Origin: a bacterium
GTDB lineage: Bacteria > Calditrichota > Calditrichia > RBG-13-44-9 > J042
DNA: 9,260 nucleotides
Direction: 5' to 3'
Assembly (NCBI GenBank): GCA_015494485.1
Contig: WGBF01000538.1
Location: 1-9,260 of the forward strand
Of the stretch, positions 1 through 7,310 are shown piece by piece. The first letter of the stretch is position 1. Each line of letters begins with the position of its first letter. A program made the position numbers and the translations under genes. The notes under the pieces were generated by a model that saw nothing but the letters and a program-made list of their open reading frames with translations, was not told where the DNA came from and searched no databases.

Positions 1-1
1 A

Positions 2-1549
2 AGCGCGCTCATTCGGGCCTATCTGGGAAACGCGCATTTTCGCTTAAAACAATTCCAAAAGGCATATCAGTATTTAAAACCCGTAGCAGAACACACAACA
101 TCACTTCTGGGGGATTGGGTACCATTCTATCTGGCGGAAAGCTGCAAAGCACTGCAAAAACCGGAGGAGGCGGTGGAGTGGTACTGGCGCGTACTGGCGG
201 TGAATCCCGCCAATGCCCAGGCACTGAATAACCTGGGTACGGTGCTGATTGAAATGGGTTCCCCGGACGAAGCCCGGACTGTATTCCGGAAGCTGGTGGA
301 GCGGCATCCCAATGTGGCAGAATATTGGTTCAATTATGGGAATGCCTGCCGTTACGCAGGGGATTTGCAGGAAGCGGTTCGATTGTACCGGGAAGCGCTC
401 CGGCGGAAGGAAGCATTTTTTGAGGCCCATTACAATTTAACCAAAGTGCTTTCGGACCTGGGGAATTTTGAACAATCTGCTAACCATTTTGCCCGCGCGC
501 TGGAGATAAATCCCAATCTGAAAGAAGCGTGGATCAATTATCTGTACGTTCTCCAGGAAATGGGTAAGGTGGAAGAAGCTCTACGGGTAGCGGAAAAAGC
601 CCTGGCCCGTTTCCCGGAAAATGTTACCCTTCGGTGGAACCGCGGGGTATTTTTGTTATTGTTGGGCCGATATCGGGAGGCTTGGCCGGATTACGAATTG
701 CGCCTCCGGATGGGGCAAACGCGGGTGGAGGAATTGCCGTATCCCCGGTGGGAAGGACAACCCATTCCCGATAAAACCCTGCTCATCCACAATGACCAGG
801 GATTGGGTGATGCCATTCAATTTTTCCGTTTTCTTCCACGAATCCGTTCCCGGGCAGGGCGCCTTGTGGTGCAGGTCCCGGCACCGTTGGTTCGCCTGTT
901 TGCATTTCAACAGGTTGCCGATGGGGTTCTTCCGACGGTCCCTGAGGATGAAAATATCCATTACCAAATTCCCATCGGAAGCTTGCCGGGACTTCTGAAT
1001 GTGGATGTAGATGACGTGGCCGTGCCGGTCCCATATTTACAGGTTGATATCCAATGGGAAAAACCGTTTCACCAATTGTTCCAACGGTATCCGGGATTAA
1101 AAGTCGGCATTGTGTGGCGGGGAAATCCCAAACATACCCGGGACCCGGACCGTTCCTGTGAGCTTGCTGCATTTGAACCCCTGCTCCAGTTGCCCAATGT
1201 GCACGTGTTCAGTTTGCAAAAGGGAGCCGGCGAGGGGGATTTGTTTAGTGTCCCGTTTGGGCATCGGATTGTGCCCCTGGGACCCCGATTGGCGGATATG
1301 GCGGATACCGCAGCAGCAATTCAACAGCTTGACCTGGTAATTACTGTGGACACGTCGGTAGCCCACCTGGCCGCCGCATTGGGGAAACCCACCTGGATTC
1401 TGGTACAATATGCCCCCGATTGGCGGTGGATGCTCCACCGTTCGGATAGCCCCTGGTATCCTACCGTGCGGTTATTCCGGCAACATCGCTGGCGGGATTG
1501 GCAGAGTGTGCTGGATACTGTGGCGGAAGAAATTCGAAAAATGGTTTAA
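2..1549 (+). CDS. TPR-array protein with GT9/heptosyltransferase-like C-terminal domain (5' end outside window)
   Basis: The frame is open from the first full codon (position 2), so the gene begins upstream; 515 residues are visible. A GTG at 173 is in frame, but it lies inside a TPR helix and is not a credible start. Residues about 2-235 form a row of 34-residue TPR units; clear ones span 40-71, 72-105, 106-139, 140-173 and 174-207, with a further partial unit at 208-235. From about 236 to the end there is a GT9/ADP-heptose transferase-like fold. It shows GLGDAIQF (267-274), the start of a second Rossmann half at VGIVWRGNP (from 368), and VDTSVAHLAAALGKP (449-463), where Asp450 and His455 match the conserved nucleotide-sugar-side motif of this family. 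Proteins of this architecture are usually cytoplasmic and are thought to glycosylate proteins or surface glycans, but the substrate is unknown. The gene precedes a secreted glycoside hydrolase by 90 bases. The architecture is secure; the enzymatic activity is inferred. Confidence 0.86.
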   Translation, partial: SALIRAYLGNAHFRLKQFQKAYQYLKPVAEHTTSLLGDWVPFYLAESCKALQKPEEAVEWYWRVLAVNPANAQALNNLGTVLIEMGSPDEARTVFRKLVERHPNVAEYWFNYGNACRYAGDLQEAVRLYREALRRKEAFFEAHYNLTKVLSDLGNFEQSANHFARALEINPNLKEAWINYLYVLQEMGKVEEALRVAEKALARFPENVTLRWNRGVFLLLLGRYREAWPDYELRLRMGQTRVEELPYPRWEGQPIPDKTLLIHNDQGLGDAIQFFRFLPRIRSRAGRLVVQVPAPLVRLFAFQQVADGVLPTVPEDENIHYQIPIGSLPGLLNVDVDDVAVPVPYLQVDIQWEKPFHQLFQRYPGLKVGIVWRGNPKHTRDPDRSCELAAFEPLLQLPNVHVFSLQKGAGEGDLFSVPFGHRIVPLGPRLADMADTAAAIQQLDLVITVDTSVAHLAAALGKPTWILVQYAPDWRWMLHRSDSPWYPTVRLFRQHRWRDWQSVLDTVAEEIRKMV

Positions 1550-1639
1550 AACTTGAAAGACGGGGCTAATCCGATTGTCTAACTAATATTCAATACAACA
1601 ATAATCTTAACGAACCGGATGAACAGAAAGGGGGTACGT
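1550..1639. other. Short AT-rich intergenic spacer, no gene seen
   Basis: These 90 bases separate the stop of the TPR-glycosyltransferase gene from the chosen start of the glycoside hydrolase gene. The stretch is richer in A and T than the flanking genes. I found no convincing terminator hairpin and no well-spaced pair of -35 and -10 boxes. It may carry a promoter for the hydrolase gene, but the sequence alone does not decide this. Confidence 0.5.
1627..1634 (+). promoter_or_regulatory. Ribosome binding site that sets the start of the glycoside hydrolase gene
   Basis: AAAGGGGG lies five bases before the ATG at 1640. The upstream in-frame ATG at 1619 has no purine-rich stretch before it, and the site itself sits between the two ATGs. 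This favours translation from 1640. Confidence 0.7.
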
Positions 1640-3388
1640 ATGAGGTTGTGGCGAATAGTCGTTGAAGTAGTGGTAGAAATAGTTCGGCACTGGCAACAGC
1701 ATTTCCGTATGCCGCGGTATTCCACGCTGGTCGGGGTGGGAGGCATCGTTCTGATAGTGGTGGTGCAACCACTTGCCGCTCAAAATCTGACCACCGGGGA
1801 TTACCCGTTCCGCATTGGCATTAATTTTCCCTTTCGGGGACCGGAAACAGCCACCATTGCCCAATATTTACAATGGTTGAACGAAATCCCGGCAAATGGC
1901 ATGCGCCAGATGACCTATGCCGATGTGTTATGGGGTTCGGTGGAACCGCAGGATAATCAATGGGATTTTGTGAAGAGCGATTCGGCCCTGTTCAATCCCT
2001 TTGGTATTTACCCCATTCCAACCCTGTATTTTATGGGCACGGGAGTCAACAGCACGGGGTTGCAATGTCCCTGGCGGGCATGTAGTGACCCGGGGTGCGG
2101 CTGGTTTGAGGCGCAGGATAGTGCCGATTCCCGGGATTATGTGCAAACGGTGGTTCAGCGCTACCAATCGGTTACCCATCATTGGGAAATTGCCAATGAA
2201 ATGGATGGTCACACCCGGCGACCCACCGGAATGCCCGAAGCCGATTTTGCCCGCTTTCTGGTACTGAATCGGCAATGGATACAGGCAGTGGACCCGCAGG
2301 CAAAAATATTACTTCCGGGTTTGCTGGGAACCTATGGGTTGCCGTACGCAACGCCCATGCGCTGGTTGCGCAATCTCCTGGCGGCCGGGGGCGGCGAAGG
2401 GTTTGACATTATGAATTACCACGATTACAACGCCTGGTGGACCCTTCCGGCGCATTTTGATTCCGTCAAAGCCATTTTAACCAAATACGGGTATGGCGAC
2501 AAGCCCATCTGGGTTACAGAATGCGGTGTGTCCAGCGACCCCACCAATTCCATTACGCCCACATATGTGAGCGAAACGCAACAGGCCGCGGACGTGTGGC
2601 GGCGTTCATCGGTATTATTTGCCAAAGGCGTGCAGACCTGGTTCTGGCACAGTTTTTACAGCAGTGGAGGACAATCGGAGTGGCGGGAGTTTGGCTTGTT
2701 GAACGCCAACGGCGAGAAGAAGAAAGCGTACTTTGCTTACCAATTGCTGCTGCAAAAAATCGAAGGCTTTGATGCGGCGGACTCCATTGTGTTTGGGGAA
2801 GTTACCGATGACAACACTACCGGCGGAGACGGGCAGTGGGTAGTGCGCTACCGCTGGAATGATGGTACCGTGCGCTGGGTGATGTGGAGTCCCACTCAGC
2901 AGCCGTACACATTAACCGTGCCGGCCAACATGCAGGTGAACATAACCCGTGTGGTGCCGGTTTCCCTCTCCGCGGACCGGGAAACGGCCCAGTTCGATTT
3001 GCAAACCATTGTCCCTGCCGATACGACCGTTTCCATTCCCTTAACGGACATCCCGGTATTGGTGGAAGTAGAACCCGTGACGGCCATTGAAACCCCGGAT
3101 CCCATTCCCCAAACGGTGCGGCTGTTACCCAATTATCCCAATCCCTTTAATCCCGGAACAACCATTCCGTTTGAACTGGCGCAACCGGCCCGGGTGGAGC
3201 TGACCATCGTGAACAATGTTGGCGAAGTGGTGCGCCACCTGATTCAGGAAACTTTACCCTCCGGTACCCACCGTATTTGGTGGGATGGCCAGAACGATGC
3301 CGGGCGGCCGGTGCCTTCCGGAATGTACTTCAGCCAGTTGCGGGTGGGTGGAACCCTGCTGGTTCGGGCCATGTTATTAATGAAATAA
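1640..3388 (+). CDS. Secreted clan GH-A type glycoside hydrolase with T9SS-type C-terminal sorting domain
   Basis: A 582-residue exported protein. The signal sequence is odd: an N-terminal region of about 29 residues, a hydrophobic core at 30-42, and likely cleavage after LAA at 47. Residues about 55-370 look like a TIM barrel of clan GH-A. The motif HWEIANEMDG gives the candidate acid/base Glu187 (after Asn186), and WVTECGVSS gives the candidate nucleophile Glu294. The 107-residue gap fits strands 4 and 7 of this clan. Cys143, Cys148 and Cys153 lie close together in a loop. Residues about 395-478 are beta-rich and resemble the beta-sandwich that follows many GH-A barrels. The last 85 residues begin with NYPNPFNP (498-505) and end in a short strand with Lys; this is the FlgD-Ig-like/T9SS C-terminal domain common in FCB bacteria. 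The protein is probably exported by Sec, then moved across the outer membrane or anchored to the surface. I cannot assign the exact GH family (GH5, GH39 or GH42-like are possible) or the substrate. The start at 1640 was chosen by its ribosome binding site. Confidence 0.82.
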   Translation: MRLWRIVVEVVVEIVRHWQQHFRMPRYSTLVGVGGIVLIVVVQPLAAQNLTTGDYPFRIGINFPFRGPETATIAQYLQWLNEIPANGMRQMTYADVLWGSVEPQDNQWDFVKSDSALFNPFGIYPIPTLYFMGTGVNSTGLQCPWRACSDPGCGWFEAQDSADSRDYVQTVVQRYQSVTHHWEIANEMDGHTRRPTGMPEADFARFLVLNRQWIQAVDPQAKILLPGLLGTYGLPYATPMRWLRNLLAAGGGEGFDIMNYHDYNAWWTLPAHFDSVKAILTKYGYGDKPIWVTECGVSSDPTNSITPTYVSETQQAADVWRRSSVLFAKGVQTWFWHSFYSSGGQSEWREFGLLNANGEKKKAYFAYQLLLQKIEGFDAADSIVFGEVTDDNTTGGDGQWVVRYRWNDGTVRWVMWSPTQQPYTLTVPANMQVNITRVVPVSLSADRETAQFDLQTIVPADTTVSIPLTDIPVLVEVEPVTAIETPDPIPQTVRLLPNYPNPFNPGTTIPFELAQPARVELTIVNNVGEVVRHLIQETLPSGTHRIWWDGQNDAGRPVPSGMYFSQLRVGGTLLVRAMLLMK

Positions 3389-3413
3389 TAGTGATTCGGA
3401 TAGGGGAGTATTC

Positions 3414-3452
3414 AAGCACCGCAGGCCACCTTTAAGCTTGCGGTGCTTTTTT
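3414..3452. terminator. Rho-independent terminator between convergent genes
   Basis: A ten-base perfect stem (AAGCACCGCA at 3414-3423 pairing with TGCGGTGCTT at 3439-3448) encloses a 15-base loop. A run of six T residues (3447-3452) follows on the + strand. It lies 25 bases past the stop of the hydrolase gene and just downstream of the minus-strand stop at 3457. It is a strong terminator for the + gene. On the minus strand the same stem is followed by only a poor T run, so termination of the operon there would be weaker. Confidence 0.83.
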
Positions 3453-3456
3453 ATCA

Positions 3457-4722
3457 TTATTTTTTCAGGAAAGTGTTCACGTTTACCGTTACGGTCACCA
3501 CGCCCAAAAATTGAACCTCTTCCACATCATCCAGGGTGCTGGCAACGCGATTGCCGCCGTAGAGGGTATCGTCAAACAAATCGGGATAGGTGTATTTCAG
3601 GGAAGAAAATCCCCCGGCAACGTCCACCTGCCAGCCGTTCCCCATAAAGCCGGTGCCGGCGGTAATGGCGGTGCGCACGGTTCGCCGGTTCCACGGTGAA
3701 GTGCGGTATTGAATACCGGTGCGAAACGGCACCTTGTTAAAAAAGATATGTTCCAGCCCGGCTTTTACTGCCCAGCTATCCTGCAGCAGCGGCAAATAGG
3801 GCTGTCCGTTTCGGGTGGAGGCAGTGGCAGACCAGAAGGCATAATTAAAATCAATGTTCAAACGGGTCTGCAACTCCTGGCGTGCCCGGTATTCAAACCC
3901 GACTGTAATTTCCGCGGGAAAATCCAGATGAAGCGGTTCATTGGCGGGAAACAACTGGTACTGCATGGTGTAGGGGAATTGAACCACAGCCCCGGCAACG
4001 AAGTGGGGATTCACCCGAATCAGTGTGCCCAGCGAAAACACCACCGGGACATTTTGCAGGTTCCAGTCCTGGCGTTGATGGACATCGGTATATCCCCGTT
4101 TGTAAAAACTGATGGTGGAATCGTGACTCAGGTTTCCGCGCAAAAAGCCCAGCTGCAACCCCAGGGTAACCCATTTTACCGGACGCAGGGCCAGTCCTGC
4201 GGTGTAGCGCGTGATGGTTCCGGTGTGGGTGAGCTGATTTCGCGCCAGAAGGGTGTCCCCAAACACATTTTCCCGCACCTCTTCCACATAGCGGTAATTT
4301 AAATCCCGTTCCGTAAAGACACCGGCCGAAATGGCGGAAACCCAGCGAAACACCGTCTGACGGGGTTTCCAGGAAATGCCTCCCTGCCAGGTATTAAAAT
4401 AATGGTTGTTGGCGGCATAAATGGATTTGTAGATGATATCATCAATGCGGTTGTACAGCGGGTAAGCCCGGGTTTCCTGCAATTTCCGCAGTGCCGGGTG
4501 CACCTGAATCAGCAAGCCGGACTGTTGCAGGCTGAGGGTAGCCGGATTCAGCAGTAAACTGGCGCTGCTTGTTAAACTGGCCACGCCGGCGCCACCCAGG
4601 CCCAGTGTGCGGGCATCGGTAAAGCGCCAGGCCGTTCCAATGGGAAAATCCAGATACGTTTGAGCGGTACTCAGGCTGCTTATCAATAGGACCAGTGCGA
4701 ATGTTTTCAACAGATGCTTCAT
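3457..4722 (-). CDS. PorV/FadL-like outer-membrane beta-barrel protein
   Basis: A 421-residue protein and the last gene of the minus-strand cluster. The signal peptide is clear: MKHLLK, a hydrophobic core, and likely cleavage after STA at 20, before Gln21. The mature N-terminus carries ARTLGLGGAGVA (37-48) and LLLNPATL (56-63), a variant of the signature shared by PorV, PorQ and FadL/OmpP1-like barrels. The rest is alternating polar/hydrophobic strands typical of an outer-membrane barrel, without recognisable catalytic motifs. An in-frame ATG at 4746 overlaps the previous stop as TAATG. The ATG at 4722 is preferred because GAGG sits six bases before it and the signal peptide then starts normally. 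The gap to the upstream helix-hairpin-helix barrel gene is 23 nt, so co-transcription is likely. It could be a T9SS-associated shuttle, a transporter for a hydrophobic ligand, or a structural partner of the neighbouring barrel; the sequence does not choose between these. Confidence 0.8.
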   Translation of the reverse strand: MKHLLKTFALVLLISSLSTAQTYLDFPIGTAWRFTDARTLGLGGAGVASLTSSASLLLNPATLSLQQSGLLIQVHPALRKLQETRAYPLYNRIDDIIYKSIYAANNHYFNTWQGGISWKPRQTVFRWVSAISAGVFTERDLNYRYVEEVRENVFGDTLLARNQLTHTGTITRYTAGLALRPVKWVTLGLQLGFLRGNLSHDSTISFYKRGYTDVHQRQDWNLQNVPVVFSLGTLIRVNPHFVAGAVVQFPYTMQYQLFPANEPLHLDFPAEITVGFEYRARQELQTRLNIDFNYAFWSATASTRNGQPYLPLLQDSWAVKAGLEHIFFNKVPFRTGIQYRTSPWNRRTVRTAITAGTGFMGNGWQVDVAGGFSSLKYTYPDLFDDTLYGGNRVASTLDDVEEVQFLGVVTVTVNVNTFLKK

Positions 4723-4728
4723 AGTAAT

Positions 4729-4732
4729 CCTC
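4729..4732 (-). promoter_or_regulatory. Ribosome binding site of the 421-residue barrel gene
   Basis: GAGG on the minus strand lies six bases before the ATG at 4722. It decides against the earlier in-frame ATG at 4746, which overlaps the upstream stop codon and would add eight polar residues before the signal peptide. Confidence 0.68.
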
Positions 4733-4748
4733 AAGTTTGTATCCATTA

Positions 4749-7310
4749 AAAATGGTAGTTCATTTCCAGATAGTAAATGGTTTGCGGGGACTGAATCCAG
4801 TTCCCCTGAAAATATTTTCCACCCGACGGCGGAATTTCTTCGTTATTGGTATCCCGGGCATGGACGTTGGTTAGCGGAAATGGATAATCCCGCGTAAATT
4901 TTAACCGCAGGCTGATTTTGGGGCTGACCCGGGAGTAGGCGGAAATCCAGTAGCGCAGGGAGCCGCGGGTGGAGTTCATGACGATAAACTGGGTGTCTTC
5001 AAAATTCCAGAAAAAGCCCCGGTAGAAGCCAAGGAAGCCCCGGAGTTTCAGCCATTGATTAAAATTGTGGGTAAAGAAACCACCAAGCGCTTCACCCGGG
5101 GAAGCAATGTTGGCGCCACGGTTCACCGGGTCGTATTCAATGCCCGGTGTAATGGGGTAGTACAGCCGCGGCCGGGGCCGGAATTTTGTCAGGGCGTTCA
5201 TGTACAGAATGCCCAGTTCATCGTAACGGGAAAGGCGCGCCCGCAGGGTGCCCCGGAATTCGAAATTCTCAAAATATTCTGTGGAAATGGTGTTCTGTAC
5301 TTCGCGCCCCTGGTATTTTTGCCGCAGGGAAATCCGCAGCGGAAAGATGGGCCGAAATTCCAGTGTTCCCACCACCCGGAATTGGCTGGCGTCGTCTGCT
5401 TTGCGCTTCCAATTGTCGTATTCCAGGGTGAAAACCATCTTGCGGTTCAACTGGTAGCGGCTGTACAGATAAAACCCTTCTTCCGCCTGGGGCTGGGGAT
5501 TGTTGGTGTACAATTGCCCGTACAGGGGATTTTGGAGATAAAAATAATCCTGAAAAATAGTCCGTTTGAACCGGCGGTAATTGGAAAAAGAGCGCTGGTA
5601 CGGATTGTCGAAGGCCACATCGTAATTGCGGTACAGGGCCAGCACGTTAAAACTGTTATACTGGAAGTACAGAGAAGCCACCAGTGCTTTGGGGTTGGTG
5701 CCAAAGATGGGTGCACCGCCTTTTTTGTACAATTCCCCGTATTCAAACTGAATGGCGACGTTGCGGAAAACGGTCTGGAAATCAATGCCGTACACCCGCC
5801 GGAACGATTTGGCATTTTTCCACAACAGGTGTCCCCCGTCGGAAACCGGACCGCCGTAGGTAAATTTGATTTCGTTATCCACGATGTCAATCTGATTGGT
5901 ATTGTCCGGATTGACGATGTCGGTAATGTCCGGGCGCAAATAACGGTCGTAAATGCTTTCGTAGTAGGTGACGCCCACCTGGGTGGCAAGCCATGGTTCG
6001 TACTGGTAGCGGAAGCCGTACAGCCATTCGCCCACCGCATCCCGCCAGGAGAGCCCCAGATTTTCCCGTAACTGGTCGCCGGGTGCGTACTGAAAACGCT
6101 GGTCCAGAACAATAAGCTGATTCACCGGGTACAACGGTTTCCCATTCTCATACACGGGAGTGCGGTTCAGAATGGCATCCCGCCGGTCGTAGCTGGTAAA
6201 CAGGAACAGCACATGGTTGTTCAGGGCCAGTTCGGTAGCCAGCCCGGTTAATTTGTACTGACGGGTGCGGGAATTGTCGCCGGTGAGACCCAGGAACCGT
6301 TTGCGAAAACCAAATCCGGATTTCCGCGGCAAAAAGAAATCGGTGTTGTCCATCACCACTCCCTGGGCGAATGCCAGGGCGTAATTCCCCACGTATACTT
6401 TGCGAATCTGCAACGGACCCAGGTGCTGGTTCTCAATCCCGACGTACATTTTGAAGCGCGGTACGTGAAATCCCCCGCTGCCCACTTCCATAAACGGTTC
6501 GTACAGGGCATGCCAGTAGGAGATCCCCACCTTGTAATTCCGCCCCCAGGAACCAAACAGACGCATGTAGCTGTCGGGGTAATTGTTGTCGATGGATTCG
6601 GGGGGAATAATGGCTGTGGCTTCGGCTTCTTCGGTGAGAAAGGGCGTGTTGTGAATTCGCATCAGGTAGTGCCCGTGAAAGGCTTTGCTGACTTTGGGCG
6701 GCGTAAAGCTAATGAAATTGCGGGCATTTCGGTAACCGAAGTACGAAAGGTAATTGGCGCTGCGCAAATCGCGCCATCCGCTGATTTTCCCCACCTGTTC
6801 CCGGTAGCGGACGATAGCCGCAGCATCCACGGGGGAAACCCCCTGCAAATTCAACAATTCATCATACCGAATGGTGTTGATGTAATGCGGCTCCAGTGCC
6901 CGTTCAATCCAGGCGTCAATCAGGGCCTGGCTGGTGCCCTCGTTGCCCTCCCAGCGGTCCAGATAGTAGTACAGTTGTTGAATGCGCTCTTCCCGTTCGC
7001 TCACCGGCTGGTAGGGTTCAATGCGAACCAGGGGTTTAATGCGCACGAAAAGCTGCGGCGTCATCCCGGGAATTTGGGTAAGCTGGTACACGCTGGTAAA
7101 GGGACCCTGATATTCAATGTGGTAGTAAATGCGTTCGGCCAGCTCCTGCGGAATGGGTAATTTGGCAATTTCCTCATAGCTGGCATTGTTTAAATCCAGC
7201 GGATGTTCCGGGGAATAGGGGGAGGCAGGTGTCTGACTGCGGACGTTTCCCAAGAGTAACATCATGAAGAGCAGGGTGCCGACCGCAAAATGTTTGACAA
7301 ATTGGCTCAT
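4749..7310 (-). CDS. ComEA-like helix-hairpin-helix protein fused to a large predicted outer-membrane beta-barrel
   Basis: An 854-residue exported protein; the final stop codon occupies 4746-4748. The signal peptide spans about 1-25 (core at 8-20, ending GNVRSQ). A first double helix-hairpin-helix module lies at 38-97: LDLNNASYEEIAKLP, then a GPF turn, then IPGMTPQL. A charged helical linker (103-140) leads to a second module at 145-202, where LQGVSPVDAAAIVRYREQVG matches the ComEA core well. From about 205 to 854 the chain is rich in Tyr, Phe, Arg and Asn with repeated amphipathic strands, and it ends in LEMNYHF; a terminal Phe is the usual BAM recognition signal. This gives periplasmic HhH modules tethered to a barrel of about 650 residues, the size of large outer-membrane channels, with no TonB plug visible. 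ComEA modules bind double-stranded DNA in competent bacteria, but two of the four hairpins here have lost the central Gly. The start at 7310 forms ATGA with the upstream stop; an earlier ATG at 7322 is less likely. Function is unproven; DNA uptake, DNA secretion or protein tethering are possible. Confidence 0.85.

Noticed and set aside
1553..1605. Possible promoter before the hydrolase gene (TTGAAA at 1553, AT-rich boxes near 1580-1605)
   Set aside because: The spacing between any plausible -35 and -10 pairs is wrong (19 to 25 bases), and the promoter consensus of this lineage is uncertain.
3709..4302. A 197-codon open frame on the + strand over the 421-residue barrel gene
   Set aside because: Same in-register mirror effect; the minus-strand frame carries the signal peptide and the GLGGAGVA...NPATL signature.
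5055..6071. A 338-codon open frame on the + strand, antisense to the HhH-barrel gene
   Set aside because: It is exactly codon-aligned with the minus-strand gene, so it stays open simply because that gene rarely uses TTA, CTA and TCA codons. Its translation shows no domain, and the opposite frame has clear homology-type motifs, a signal peptide and a barrel end.
6423..7160. A 245-codon open frame on the + strand over the HhH modules
   Set aside because: It is codon-aligned with the coding strand of the HhH-barrel gene and opposite to recognisable ComEA-like motifs; there is no ribosome binding site or domain of its own.
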